64,000 bases of DNA from Pomacea canaliculata (GCF_003073045.1 NC_037593.1:13276735-13340734); one strand, 5' to 3'; shown: positions 13,581 to 27,232, counted from the stretch's first letter. Program-made: numbers and translations. The notes: generated by a model not told the origin, from the letters alone.

Positions 13581-14289
13581 TTTCTTTTTCAACGTCCTTC
13601 TGTAAAATCTTTAACCTATTTTTTTCCTTCATGATTTTATCTCTTATTGTGTCTTCTTTCGCCACCCACTGTTCGAACTGTGTGAACCCGACCAGGTTCC
13701 CAACGATCGGGTTTATCGGTGTTAAATAGCAACCTTGCTGGTTATTGTTCTTTCAAGTAAGAGTTTCTGAAAATCAATGACTTTTTCCAGACGCGTGTTT
13801 TTGTTTCTTTTTGCTTTTAATGCAAAGCCTCTTAAACCGCTTCTTTGAAAATAAAAAAAATGTCTGAGTCTCCACACAGGAACTGTGCAGCGGATCAAAG
13901 ATCCAGTTTATGATTAATTCGCAGGAAAAGTCAATGGCGGACAATATGGCGTCACTATCACGTGGTGTGGTCGGTGGTGTTTTTTTTAAAGGGGAAAGGA
14001 CAATGTTCTGGGCCAGACCACTTCCCATGACAAAGAAAACAGTACTAGAATTGTAAAACCATCAGTCTAATTATTTAAAGTGATGCTCAGTGCTGTGGAA
14101 TTCCTGTAAGAGGTGCCGGTTGTCGTTAGAACTGATAGAAGGACAGTTATAGAGTCACCCGCAACATCGGCATCCTTCAATGGTCCTCTCTTTGCTTTAT
14201 TATTTAACGTTATAGAGAGCAGCATATAGACACAAAGTCTGTGATCACCACACTTCCATTTTTTCTATATTATTTAGACCAATACACAG

Positions 14290-14870
14290 CTCATGCTGTG
14301 CTGATGACAGTGATCAGGCAATAGGCAACTATCGTCTTGCTGCCGGCAATGACCGGGCAACAACAATGAACTGTAGAACATCCTGTCTGAAGATGTTAGC
14401 CACCCGGCACAAATCGGCATGAAGATTGCAGTACTGGCAGCATCACTGACACGACAACACCAATGACAGCTAACCAGTTCTGATGGCGCGAGTTTCTTCA
14501 CAGTCTCCGCCATGATTTACTGGCTCTAGTCATGGCCTCTATTCCACGAATAATCGACTCCAGGACATTCAAGACCAAAATGCCATAGAAATTTGCACCG
14601 AATTTCTGGAACACAAAACCGATGACTATGTATGGAATATTGTCGTCTCCCTGGTCGGCCCCCAAGAACCCGGCAACAGGAAGGCAGCACAAGTTTGTCA
14701 GGTTTGGATACATAACTCTGTGTAAGGTTTTTCTTGGAGGCGCCATTGAGAGAGGTCGACACCGAGGTCTACAGAGGAAGAACTGGCTGGACAACATAAA
14801 GCAGTGGACAGATCACACAATGCCGGACCTACAGTCCTCGGGTTCATCTAGATTCATCTGTGACAACCTC
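14290..14870 (+). mobile_element. Decayed LINE 3' coding fragment
   Basis: In one frame the plus strand reads HKTDDYVWNIVVSLVGPQEP, and in another LCKVFLGGAIERGRHRG, then QRKNWLDNIKQWTDHTMPDL. This order (HKTNEYV, GPQEP, FGHV, GRRRGRQRK, WLDNIKEWT) is the C-terminal part of a reverse-transcriptase polyprotein common in invertebrate LINEs. Frames change and stops occur, so it is not functional. A SINE follows directly. Confidence 0.65.
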
Positions 14871-14887
14871 GTAGCTGCTGTATCCAC

Positions 14888-15061
14888 CCGGATGGCGCAC
14901 CGGCTGACGCCTGTCACCAAACTCAGGATTGGCTGTCTTGGATTCAGTTCTTTTTTTCGTGCAGGCTGTTCCTTCTCTGCGTGTGACATCTATTTTCTTG
15001 GCTGGATGCTTTCCCGTGACATAACCTTAGTTTCTGACTCTTAAAACACCAATTCTCCCCT
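14888..15061 (+). mobile_element. tRNA-derived SINE, copy 1
   Basis: Shares with 25562-25702 and 32618-32734 a head with A-box-like ATGGCGCACCGGCTGACGCC, the block CTGTCACCAA, a decayed B-box-like GGATTCAGTTC, and with copy 2 the 3' end CTTAAAACACCAATTCTCCCC. It lies just downstream of the LINE fragment. Confidence 0.7.
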
Positions 15062-18000
15062 TCCCTGTTGCATCTACCCAACCCACCCAACCCATCCTCC
15101 TGACAGCCGGTCAAAGAGTGGTTCAGCTAGACAAGTGCTCGAACTATCGAACAAGCAGAAATTCTTTGACAAAACCAGATCAGAGTTCACTGCAAATTGT
15201 CTTTATCCGGCAGAAATGCTGACTCAAACCACTTCTAGACCTCCAGTCCATACACTTCATCCACCCAAGACCTGTCGATCAAAGGTGGGTTGAAATACAA
15301 GCACAGGAGATAGCCTTGGCTTCAAAAAAGAAAACCAGAATCACTGCTGTGTTTGTGTTGCACAAATATGTTTTCATGGCCTCTGTTTGTCTCAAAGTCA
15401 CTCCACAGAGGGGATTGATTTTATTTTTTCGATGGGGAATGTCTGCATGTCCGTCCAATCTGTGTGCTTTGAGACTAAAGCAGGTGACAAGCGGGTCAGG
15501 AAATGAAAACAGCGAGGATTCGCAGCTCGGCTTGTGATAACATTGTGTTGTGTGCACACACAGGGCTGCAGGCCTCCTGACATGAAAGTCTGCAGAACCT
15601 GCCAGCAGGGGCCGAGTCAGTAATGATAACTTCACTGGAGACAGAGCACGAGCGGGGCATCCTCCCGGTGTTTGATTTGATGCCGAGGGGAGGGGATGAG
15701 GCAGCGGTCAAAGATCAAACGACTCTTAAGGATGGATGTTGACTTTTAAGGCATTGTGGAGCAAGGGCAACTGGATGAAGGAGGTTTCGAGTGTAATAAA
15801 TACATGATTTTTATCGTTGATGTTTGTTGGCGAGAGACCAAGGAAGAAACGATGGCGAGGTGGTGTATGAGTGTGCGCTGTGTGCATGAGGACGAGTCTT
15901 GTGTTGTACACGTGGGCATGAGATGGACAGGAGAGGGCAGTGGAGACGGGGAAGGAAGTCTGAACTGTTTGAATGGAAGCTTTTGCTAATATATGAGAAT
16001 TGGGTGTGTACTCAAGAGAAAAAGTGAAAGATATGACTGAGTGTTGTGTGAATAAGAGCTTTAAATATTAAGATACAAATATGTGTGTGAAGGAGAGTGA
16101 GTGAGAGATGGAGATGACTGTGCTGTGTGAATAAATGCCTGTCCTGACTGTCCTAAAAGTTTATATCATCGGCAATTCCGGCTTGGAGCCAGGACAGCAA
16201 TGTGAAATGATTTATCCTCCTCTTGCTTTCCTTAGACAGCAGTCTCAGACCCCGGCACGAAGGTTTTGTGTGATTATAAACGACATCAACACAATAGCAG
16301 CAGTTTCTGGAGTGCTCAAACTGATGAACACGAACCCAGTATTTACAAACAAAAATGAGTTCCACGGCTTGTAATGTTGTATAGTAGTGATTGGAGTAGT
16401 GAGGTATGACAGCCATAAACTCATCCTTGGAGGAGATAATACACAAAGGTGGTTTGCCCTCTTCCAGATGAAAGTTGAAGTCTAGAATCATGAAAACCTC
16501 CGGCTTGATCAAAGACTGTACACACCTATTATTTCATTATTTTTTTCCTTGCAATTGCTATTGAATTCTTTTGTTCGCTAAACTTTTTCTTTCTAAAGTT
16601 TTTATATCGGGTAATTGTATTTTTCAATGTATCATCCCAGGAGGTCGGAAAAAGTATTTATCTTACTAAAATTTCTCATAAATGTTATGGCCATTATCTC
16701 CAGAAGTTTCATCTCTTTAATAAGTTTTTGTTGATGATGTCGCTATAGAAATCTCAGGGAAAGCAGACAGCTTGGTGATTAGAGCAACAGTATCAGAATC
16801 CGAAGGTTCGCACGTTAGTCAGTTCGATGAGCTGGACAACTCCCAACTGTTACATCGCCTGGGAGAAATATTTACAGCTTGTTCTTCTGTATTTCCCGAC
16901 ACCACCATCACCACAACAACAGAGATGGAAAGCCTACCGTAGACTCCAAGTGGACTTAGATGATGTTGAAGACGTGGAGCGAGCTGAATTTTTATCGGTG
17001 ATGTGTCCTCGGTTATTTCCGACCAACCGCCAAGAGACCCGCTCTCCTCGCGCCGCCACGACACCCGCCACCCAGCCCCACCCCTGACAGATCATTTCCA
17101 GCTCCTTTGCCGCGATTAAAGGCTTGTGAATGGAATGCCAATAAGAGACTTGCTGTCCCGTTCCATTCCTCTTTGGCAAGACTGTCTGACGGCTCCGGAA
17201 TCTTCGTCGTGATGCTGACGGGGGGAGCGGGGAGGGGCGATAGACGACAGAGCAGTGCTCTCCCTTTAAGACCTGCAGGCGCTCCCTGCTTATCGTCGTC
17301 CAGCAGCAAAGTGATAACAACGATTCGGCGATGATTGAGTGGAAACTATGGCAACGACGGCGATCTGCAGGCCGTAAACAATGTAAGGGAGGCAACTACT
17401 GAAAGTTTTTTTTATTATTTTGCTTTTTTGTGATGTTTTATTTGGCATTTATCGAGGTGGTTAATTGACATCAACTCTTAAAATTGTTCTCCAGCCTTTT
17501 ACATTGATCAGCTTCATTACCCAGCGATGATGGTTTGGGAACATGTAAAATTTTTGAACGAAACAACACAAGATGGCAAGAGTGGAAACAGGACAGTCTG
17601 CTGTTTGTGTCTGCTCCAGTTGTCCAGCCTTAACCCGCTGTTTTCTGGTTGAGAAAGATGTTATCAGAAGCTTGAGTGTCATGCATTATGTCCTCCTGGC
17701 CGCAAGGAAATTTCAGTTGGAGAATGTCAACTTGATCGCCGATAATGGTGGAGGGGATCAACATGTCGCTGTGTCCACGTGGTTATTGTTCACCGAGAAC
17801 ACACTCCATGGACAACATGCGGATCAGCGGTGGCTTGATTCTGGGCAAAAGTAAAAAGAAAAAATATAGAAATGAAGACGAAAGAATTTGCGAGAAAACT
17901 GCGTAGTGTGAATATTAAATGTAAGCTTCATTCGTGTCAAGCTTATTCATGAAGGACGTCAGTGTAGTGGAATAGTGAAGCACGTGCTCTTAGTGCTCCT

Positions 18001-18894
18001 TTCTAAACTTGACAGGTTGGCAGCTCGTGTTCGTGGACGGAAAGAGGTAAATACCAATTGGGATGGTGACATTTACCAAGAATCCCGCTTTCTTTCCCTC
18101 TCCCATGATGTTTTTCTTTCGCTGTAGCTTGGCCACTCTGTCAAATTACGATGTTGTCCAAATTTTCTCGTCACTAGTAGACTTATTAACAAATTTTGTA
18201 GCAGCTTTTTTTAAATGTGGAGGTATTCTTGAACCTGAGAAAGTAAACAACCTCCAACTAAACATGACCGAAGTCCAAACATTAGGAAAATTCTTTACCA
18301 GATGTAATGGGAGGACAAATTATGTAGAGTTTATTAGGTTCGAACCGTTGCCCACCCATCCTGTGTGCAAAATATCGCCACACTCTACAAAGATCAACAG
18401 CAGCCTTTAAAACATTTCGCTATGGTAGCACTGCTAAGGTCTTTTTTTCTTCACCTGCAAGTGTCGTCGAATGTTTGAGCACGTTTGACATGGTTATGAC
18501 AAATGTCACACAGGAAACGATGGGTTCTGGATATTACAACTTTAGTGAACACGGTAAGTCCAAACCTAACAGCCTGTATATTTGACAACACATCGACACT
18601 TTTAGGAACTTTGGAACTTGGCTTCAGAACTTGTTAAGTAAGGCCTTCACCCATCAGCAGAAGTAACAAAGTCAAAGGACCGAACAACAGCTGTGAAATC
18701 AAAACAATCAAAGCATGCAAACAAATAATTTCCTTGCAAGAGTAATGTAATTAAATAATTATAGATGCATTAGCATATTTTTTCATTAAACAACATATAT
18801 AACACATCACGAAGACAGCAAGAGGACAGACTCAATGCAAAGACTGTGATAGGGGTATGTTCATCGTTAGTTAAGATCATGGGCAGGTCCAGTT

Positions 18895-19060
18895 TCTTCA
18901 AAGATGTTGGACACAGGTAACAGGTAACAATCTGGCAAAATGTGTCCTGCCCGAAATTCTCGTGAAGAAAGAAAATGTCTTCAAAGATGCTGGACATAGG
19001 TAACAGACTTAAATCTGTCAAAATATATCCTGCCCGAAATTCCAATGAAGAAAGAAAATG
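18895..19060. repeat. 83-bp tandem duplication
   Basis: Two adjacent 83-bp copies, starting TCTTCAAAGATG at 18895 and 18978 and ending GAAGAAAGAAAATG. They share the TCCTGCCCGAAATTC core and differ at scattered positions. Confidence 0.92.
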
Positions 19061-21963
19061 TCTCCATTGTGCTCGCAGGCCCCATTTTCGCGGAACAGGT
19101 GCCGCCGAGCTGTCAACGGTGAACCACTTTCACTGTCGGCAACAAAGAAGGCAATTGCTGAATCAGCTTCCGGTAAAGTGAGTGACCTTACGGGCTGATC
19201 GATACCAATCGAAGCTTGGGGTTTGACTTGCCGAGCCGGCTTGACGTCGGCGTGTAGCAAACATTGCCACGCGCAATTCAAGGATCACGCCCGTTTGGGG
19301 AAACGGATTTGTTCGGCAACAAAGCTGGGCGGGTTGGCGCCCGCGGGGTTAATTTGAGGCACTTTTAATAAGACCGCCTGAGCTGTTCCCTGGCCCACAA
19401 ACTGTGTTGTGCTGCTTTGGAATGCAAACGCCGGCCAGCCTGTTTGATCAAAGCAAGCTTGTAGATTGAGATTTAATTGCTGTTAAAGAGGACGCTTTTA
19501 GAAATTCTCGCAGCCGAACACTGTAATGACAAGTTATTAGATCAGGTTAGACAGGACGGACAGAAAGACAAGAAGGACAGAGAGGACAAGGAGACCGGAA
19601 AGATGGAGATACGAGCAAACAAAAAAATATTTTTGACACTTTTCGGCAAGTGGGACATCTTTGATTTTGATATCATCAGCGGGGACTGACTGAAAAATTC
19701 ATTTCATTGTCCGCTACAGACTACATCCACACCTATTTCATCATTTGTTATCGTTAAAAGTCATAGGTATATCCTTTTTTGGAAATCTTCTCTACGTCAC
19801 CTATACAGCATTTCTTGGAAATCGTCTTTTACAACTGCTTCTTGTACCATCTCTATCATCACTTCCCCTATAGCTTCTCTAACACACACAGAATTTAAAA
19901 TATATAAAATAGGATAAATACACTTTATTGTGTCGGAAATGGAAGTTATTTCATAATACAATAATTTCACCTAAGTCTTGTAAATAAAAAGACTTCTTTG
20001 AAGTGAATACCAAAATAAAAAACTTTTTTTCAAACAAAAGGCAAAAAAAATCCTATTTGCTCTAGACCGCAAATTGTCTGCAATTCTCAAACAGCTCACG
20101 TTCCTAAACGGTCCAGGCTGAATTCCTTCTTTTGTTGTGATGCCAGCTGGCAAAGGAGCATTTAATCCACCCCAGTCGTCTTGCCTTCAATGGGTATCAG
20201 GCAATCAGGTCGATTGTCTCCACTAATACAGCCTATTGGCAGAGAGCTGAGGATGTTTCTTCACCAAGTGCGAAGACTCTGGACAAAGCAGGCTTTGGCG
20301 GAATCCCACGAGCGAATAAGACAGAACGAATTTTGCCCCAGACGAGCACGTGAGTATTTTCGGGGATAAATCAAGGAGGCAATTAATGCTAAAAGGATTG
20401 AGGAGTTTCCTCCACGGGGGGAGGGACTTAAAACCACAAGTGTCCTGGAGTTTCTCAAGCAAAAACCTCTTTGCCACTATGTCTTCGTGTCTGTCGGAGT
20501 GAAATACACAGCTGAAACGATAGAAAACACTGTGCAGGTAGGGAAAGTACTGTAGGGAACCTTTTTTATTGACAGTATTTTTTTTAAAAGGCGGAAATTC
20601 CAGCTGTGTAGTAGAGAATAAGGTTGGCATGTATACCAACGAAAGCAGTTCGGTTTGGGTGTCAAAGCAAATCTCTTGAAAGATTAATGAGTCGTTAACC
20701 TTTATGCACTTGTAAAGATTGAATGTAAGAAAAGAGTGCTTCTTAATGTGCACCAAGCCACCGTTCGCCATCTGTTGGCAAACAATGGTCACCTTTATGA
20801 GAATATAACGGGAAAATTTAAAGGTTACTCCCGTTCCTGTCTATATGCACCGTAAAACAAAGTTTATTGTTCAACATGTTGCCCTGTTCACACCATGCAG
20901 TCCTATCAAATGTCACATAAACGTCTGTCTTATACACACACACACACAAGTCAGACCTACACATTCATGTCTTATACACACACATCACTCTGTCTTGAGC
21001 TCATGTCACACTGGCATGCATCCATCATCTCTACTACCATAGCTCCTCAAATATATATTGTCTGAAAATTCAAAAATCTGTACACAGTTATACACATGTC
21101 CCACGACAGTCGTACACTTCCACAGAGTACATACGTGTACTGTCTATACAAGGGTTTGTAAGTTAGTTCCTTAGCTACACAACCCCAGCACGATCCAAAC
21201 ATTTGTCATTCTGACAGGCTTTTATGACAATGGTCCCTCGTAGGCAGATGGAGACGAGATTTCCGTTATTTTGTTTCTGTGTTGTGGCGGTGATGGATCT
21301 TCAAGTCCGCATTTTCCTCATCTTTGTGGATTCTTTTCATTTTGCAGATAGATTGGATTTATTCTTCTCCGCTACACAAAAGCACGGATTGATTAAATGT
21401 TTAACGACTTTCGAGCCTCAAGTTTGCCTTTGGCTTCGGTCCTTTGTTTTTTTAAACAGCCATGATCTTCAGTTACAGTGAACTGGTTCCAGCGATGATC
21501 GCTTTTATTTATGATTTATGATATTTTATATTGTTAGTGATCAATATCTCATAATCTCACAAACAACTGGTTTTCTGGAGATATTCCGAAATGTCTTCGA
21601 CTTTCAGTCCTCAATGGTCTCCCTTACCATGTTGTGCAGTCTTTGTCTTTGTTCTTCGTTCATCATGAGCTGTGACTGGGACCACACGGTGGGAACGGAA
21701 GAGCCTTCCGAAAGAAAATTTCGACAAATTAAAGCGAAGGCATTACTAATTAATATTCATTTTACAAATATTAGCATCATACTAATGCTGACATTGTAAT
21801 TTTAGTATTTTATCTCCCGCTAGTCACACCTCCATGCCTCTTTCCTTCCAGTCGATCCGTGTTGAAAGTACAAAGAAAAAAAAAACAGTCTTACGTCACA
21901 CCGGACAATGTGATAAGTGATAACAGCACCACCTATATGCCGACGTCACTCCTGACCTAACAC

Positions 21964-21974
21964 TGCGCATGCGC
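21964..21974. promoter_or_regulatory. NRF1-like palindrome
   Basis: A second perfect TGCGCATGCGC, in a GC-richer stretch that also holds GACGTCACTCCTGACCT just upstream (about 21942-21958). Confidence 0.3.
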
Positions 21975-23783
21975 GGCGGATAGTTTACACGTCGAAAGGT
22001 GAAGCAAACGATAGATCAGCCAGACAGCGCCCCCTAGTCATTCAGGGGAGGCTAACCGAGCGTAAAACGAGCGAAATCTTGTGCCTCGATAAATCGACGC
22101 AGCGGGAAATCGCCAGGCGTGGTACATCGTGTCTAGCCCTCGGAGGACACCCTCTAAAGGCCAAGCTGCATCTATCACAAATTCCTGGAACAGAGAATTG
22201 CAATACGTCCTGTGTTTTTTAAACAACCAAACAAGGAACAGCAGAAAAAAAAGACAACGATTGCCCGTTTAACCTTTGTTTAACTTAGCCCTCAGTCTGT
22301 TCCTCCATTTTTCCCGCTTTCCTGCATGCCTTTATGTCTTCATGCGCTGTTTGCTCTTTCTTCATTTACTAAACAGTCAGACTTTGCTAGTTCTTTAACG
22401 TATTATTCATTGCAGTGGGCGGTGTTGGTATTTTAAGGCTAAATTGTTTTCGTTCATTATTAAGAAAGATAAAGATTAAGGATTCTAATTCCCAAACTGA
22501 ACACAAAATTCTGTTCCTTTAATAAGACACAAGCCTTTGATCATTCCAGTTCCTACCTGTGTTGTTGGCCTTGTTCTGGTGATGTGCATGGTGCTCGTTC
22601 TAGCTGGTATATCCAAGACGAGATATTCACCAAGATTTGGGGAAATATCCCCATCCTGAATAAAAGCCACAGGGACTCGTAGGTCAACCACATTACTTGT
22701 GGACAAATCTCGCAACAATCACGTGACCCACTGTGTACAGCATGCATTCTGCCCCTTCCTCTTGCTATTATTTTGGCAATCAAGATTGACTAAGAAGTTT
22801 ATATATTTCAAAACCTTTTTCTGCCTGCCTAAGACTTCGAGTATGGCAAACCTCATTTTTCCTTTGTATCAAGCAATTATACATCTCAGTTCATCATGTT
22901 AGTCATAATGTCATTTCAAATGCGCAGCTGAAGTTTGCCGACACCGAAGAGGTTAACATCGTTGGCTCGATGAGACTTCCAACGGATGTCAGTGATAAGG
23001 CTAACACACTCGAGTCACCTGACATCTTTTAGCTTCTGGCTTCTGGTCTCCAGAAACTCGAGTCACTGTGTACGCGTGTTTCTTTCTCGTCTCGATTGCT
23101 GCTCATCGTAACTGCTGATTGAATTGAATTTTTCTTAAAACTTTCTTCCAAGAAAGAAAAATATTTGATGCGTTGATGCGTATAAAATTAATACGAACAT
23201 AAACACACGCGTTACCGAGGAAACAAGTGTAACAAAATATCGACAGATGGACAGTTCCTTGACACGATCCACAAAGTATTGGCCAGGAGCCCTATCGCTC
23301 GAGTGAAAGTGTTCTTGTAACCTGATCAGCGGTGTTTTAGGGTCCAGTTACGACCAGGTCAAGCACGCGGTCTCCAAAGCAGGTGCTTGTCAAAAGATCG
23401 CGATTTCTGCGAACACGTGATGAAACTCTGGCTCAAGTGCCCTCCCACCTTTCCCCAAGCAGCTCTCACAGTTCGCCAAGCAAGTTTCTCACACTTCCCT
23501 CCTTTTGCTGGCCAGACAGGGTTCAACGGGTGACCTACACCCTCCTTACGTCTTAACGGTCTCTGAGGGAACGTCTGCCAACGACGTGTTTCTTACGTTA
23601 TTTTCACGCTGTTTTTACGTTGCGTAAAAAAGTCATTACACGGCGCCATGAAAGTGGCAGGACGGAAGATAGAAAAAGCAATGTTATCTATAGCACTTGA
23701 TGACGTTGCACCAATAAAATGAAACATCCCTGCGGTGGCCAGTCTCGGCGCCAGGATTCTTAACATGTTATTTATTACCTACG

Positions 23784-23791
23784 TGACGTCA
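23784..23791. promoter_or_regulatory. CRE-like palindrome
   Basis: A single TGACGTCA, followed immediately by CAGGGTAAGAG, which resembles a splice donor on the plus strand. There is no other support for a transcript. Confidence 0.25.
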
Positions 23792-25561
23792 CAGGGTAAG
23801 AGACAAACCTTAATCAGACTTTGAGAAATGAACGGCCATCGCAGTTAGGATTCGTGTTCACTCGCGGACCCAGCTTCTCTCGTGACGTGTGTCAATGAGT
23901 TTCCTTCTTTCTTTTTTCGAGTCTTTCATAAAGTTTAAAAAACTTGGAGGTTTGTTTCTTCATGGCACCGTGCTCTGTAGCTGTTACAGAAAATCCCATC
24001 TGATTCCCGGGATTTAAATTACGCTAAAGATTTTTACATGGGCTTGGTTATAATGGTGAAACTTTCTTCGTTAAAGTCGTATCTGTCTTGAGAATAGAAC
24101 AAGGTATGTAAAATACACACACACACATATCACAGACACTTGCTGTAATCATTCTTATTATTTTTGGAGTTTTATCTATTTTGAGTGGTCATAAAGGATA
24201 TAAGTCTGTCTTTTACTTAGGATGGAGAAGACACCCTGTCTACTTCCAAACTCTAAATCAGAGTCCGATAGAGAGCTCCGAAATGGCAAAAGTCGCACAT
24301 ACAGACGACAATAGTGTCTGCACACCCAGATAACACCAGATAACACACACAGAGGACAAAGGTCGGCAACAGTTTTTGTCGTTCCAGACAGGAGCGTGCG
24401 GCCGGCCATTCAAATGGATTTTGTCAGCGGGTAGAGAAGGACCTTCTCAATGGCCAGCTTCGGTTTCAGCAAGGCACCGGTTCACTTCGCCCAATCTCGC
24501 TATAAGAACATCAGAGTCATGCAGTGGGGTCCAAAACATTTGTTCATTACAAGATATTGAACAAAATCACTCCGATGGTATTTTAAGCTACACGTGACAT
24601 CCATGCAAGGTCTCTCTTTTTCTTTCTATATGTGTATACCTGTGAATCAGCAGTTCGTTTATTCAGTCTTAGGCCTGTGTAGAGTAGACAAGAAAGATGG
24701 ATAGAGGGATGGGAATGGGAAGGGGTGAACACATCCTCCAAGTCAAAAACACATCTAGAATTTGTTACGACTTTTCCAAAAATGTATGTTTATGGCGTAG
24801 CTATTTATAGTCCTAGCCTTCTAGAAAAGTCAGAATTAACATGTCCAGAAAGTTCTTTTTGTAATCTTTCATATTTTTTATGCTTTCTTCGTTTATTTAT
24901 TTGCAGGCTCTCTGTCCAAGAAGCAGTCCTTCAACTTACCTGTCAGCGTAGTTTTTTTCTGAAAAGTGTTTTCTCTTGCATATTGAGTGTAAGAACCGTG
25001 AAAGGAGCAGGGAGCTGCTGAGTTGATCATAGAGGGCAGACAGGTCCTGGCTATTCCTGTTTGCTGCTGACGTAAGGAACGGTGTGGCAAGGCTTTTATG
25101 TCCTCAGATGGCAGGCTAGGTCTGGAATGTCGGGATCAACCCTTTCTAAGTGCTCTTTCATATCCATACGAGACTGCCGCTTCCTCGTCTCGAAAGGGTT
25201 TTAGCTTGATTACACTAAGACCGACAGGCTGCTGGGTAATGAGTTACAAGTGGCGATACCAGCAAGATATTCAACACATCAGTGCTTTTAAGGTGATTTT
25301 TTTGTAAAATGGATAAGTGAAATGGCAAGTTGGGATTAAATGATTGACAAGGACGTTCTGATTTTTTTCTCCCAAAATTTTATTTGTCAAAATAACAAAC
25401 TACTTATTTGCGCGCTCGTTCTCGTAAGCCATCAGGCAGTACTCTGCCAAAGGAAATTAATCCTAAATAGTTACATTGGAGGGACCATTAGACCAGACAG
25501 GCATCCCCTCGCAAGTCAATCTTCTCCACTTTGCTCTGCTCCTCCTCACTATACTCACCAG

Positions 25562-25702
25562 CTTGTCACCAGTCCAGTGAGGACTGCTTGTCCTGGGTTC
25601 AGTTCTCGTCTCCGGCACGCTGTTTTTTTCTCTGTATGTGGCATCTGTTGACAAGGCTGACTGCCTTAGTTGCTGGCTTGGCATAAAACACCGATCCTCC
25701 CC
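25562..25702 (+). mobile_element. tRNA-derived SINE, copy 2 (5' truncated)
   Basis: Matches copy 1 through CTTGTCACCAGT, the B-box-like GGGTTCAGTTCTCGTCTCC, CTGTATGTGGCATCTGTTG and the tail CTTGGCATAAAACACCGATC. The A-box head is missing or replaced. Confidence 0.7.
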
Positions 25703-26077
25703 TCCTCGCTGTACTTGGGTATGGCAGGATCCTAGATCCCTATTTCTAGCATTTCATTGACCACATGTACAAGACTGAAAGTGAATGTTCACGAAAGAGT
25801 AAGAAGAATGGCAGCCTGTAAGAACATGGCACGCAGCTGTGTTACAGACGATAGTTTTGCGACCTGAAACGTTTGAGTGGAAGCACTTTGGAACATCAGT
25901 CTGTCATTGAAGCTCAACTTGCTGCTTTACTTCACTTTTCCTAAGTTATGAGAGGAAGAGGGAACCCTAGTAGAGTACCGGGGTCTGCTCTACCATCTCT
26001 CACTCTTACATGCCTTCAGCTTTTGACTTCACCTGCGGTAAAGGTTCTTGAGCTTGCCAGACAGGCAGGGACAGGGT

Positions 26078-26131
26078 GCTGTGTAAGCTATGTAAGCAAT
26101 GTAAGCTATATAAGCTATGTAAGCTATATAA
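26078..26131. repeat. 9-bp tandem repeat, six copies
   Basis: Six copies of GCTATGTAA with small variation (GCTGTGTAA, GCAATGTAA, GCTATATAA). Because 9 is divisible by three, it yields an SYV-like peptide repeat in one frame, but nothing else supports coding. Confidence 0.9.
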
Positions 26132-26376
26132 GCCAGCTTCTACTTTACTGGACCGGTAGTGTGGATGGAAGCATTTGCAGCCTCGCTTACAATTCTCAAA
26201 CTGGGAGTAAACAAGGACTGCCTATCTTTCATCCTGCAGCATGGCATTCTATAGACATAACCTTTGCATTCGTGTGGGTGTTATTGTTATTCTGTCCATG
26301 TGTTTATATTTTTTGTCTAACATTTTGAGCTAACCTTTGATAGTAGGATAAAGAGCTCTATAAAGTAAATTCTTTT

Positions 26377-26396
26377 GCTGCTGCTGCTGCTGCTGC

Positions 26397-26469
<73 letters not shown>

Positions 26470-26470
26470 G
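26377..26470. repeat. Compound (GCT)7-(GTT)24 microsatellite
   Basis: About seven GCT units run directly into about 24 GTT units, giving a poly-Leu frame on plus and poly-Asn on minus. The sharp boundary suggests a substitution that spread through the array. Confidence 0.95.
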
Positions 26471-26998
26471 AGCTGTATAACTAAGTTCATTACAACCATC
26501 TCAGTGCACGTGCAAAGTGTGGTCTTTGCAGTGTTTTGCTTCAAGTCACAGAATATTTCGTGACAGTTTTTCACGCAGAAGTATTGACTGGTCCTCTTTT
26601 TTTTTTTTAAGACAAGAAAGGAAAAGTACGGAAAGATACCGGCAGCTGACCCAGAGTGTAGTCATAAAACGAGAGTTCTCTCTCGCTGCACCTTAGAAAC
26701 AAAGAAATTAGCACATTATAATTCAACGGTTGTCCTGGGTAAGTGTTTCTGCCCTGTACAACACCGCACATTTATTATCTCCTCCTGCGCGGCGGCGTGA
26801 TGCGAGAGAGGGCGGCACGGGGGCGCCACGTGGTGCCTACAAGTCACGTGTTAATGAGCATCTTGACAGCACTAAAACGAGCAAGAACGAGTACGCCAGG
26901 AATTAAGTGTCCTCTTGAAATATTTGCGCTAACGAGGAGAGGTGAGTCTGCTCCTGCCATTGCACAGGCCTGGCGGCGTGTCTGGAACCTTCTTTCCG

Positions 26999-27232
26999 TG
27001 TCTTCATCTTTGTCCTGGTGCCGACAGACAGACTCGGGTAGCTGGTGTCTCTATCTTTGTCCTTTGCCTACAGACAGACTCGGGTACCTGGTGTCTCTAT
27101 CTTTGTCCTGGTGCCTACAGACTAACTCGGGTACCTGGTGTCTTTATCTTTGTCCTGGTGCCTACAGACTAACTCGGGTACCTGGTGTCTCTATCTTTGT
27201 CCTGGTGCCTACAGACTAACTCGGGTACCTGG
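26999..27232. repeat. 47-bp minisatellite, five copies
   Basis: Five head-to-tail copies, each with TATCTTTGTCCTGGTGCCTA and ACTCGGGTACCTGG. The third to fifth copies are nearly identical; the first two differ more. The period is not a multiple of three, so the overlapping open frames are by-products. Confidence 0.95.

Larger units (their letters stand above)
15062..25561. other. No gene recognised; GC-richer blocks
   Basis: Higher-complexity blocks near 16840-17350, 19060-19460, 20100-20470 and 23000-23900 stand out from AT-rich surroundings but encode no recognisable protein. They are candidate conserved non-coding elements. Confidence 0.5.

Noticed and set aside
14622-15044. 140-codon open frame as a gene
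   Set aside because: Its first part is LINE coding sequence and its last part is a SINE; the open frame across them is chance.
16772-16830. tRNA-like sequence with GGTTCGCACG
   Set aside because: The B-box-like part is fair but no cloverleaf with acceptor stem or anticodon arm can be drawn; at most a SINE scrap.
26743-27219. 158-codon open frame
   Set aside because: Runs through the 47-bp minisatellite, and the repeats shift frame each copy.
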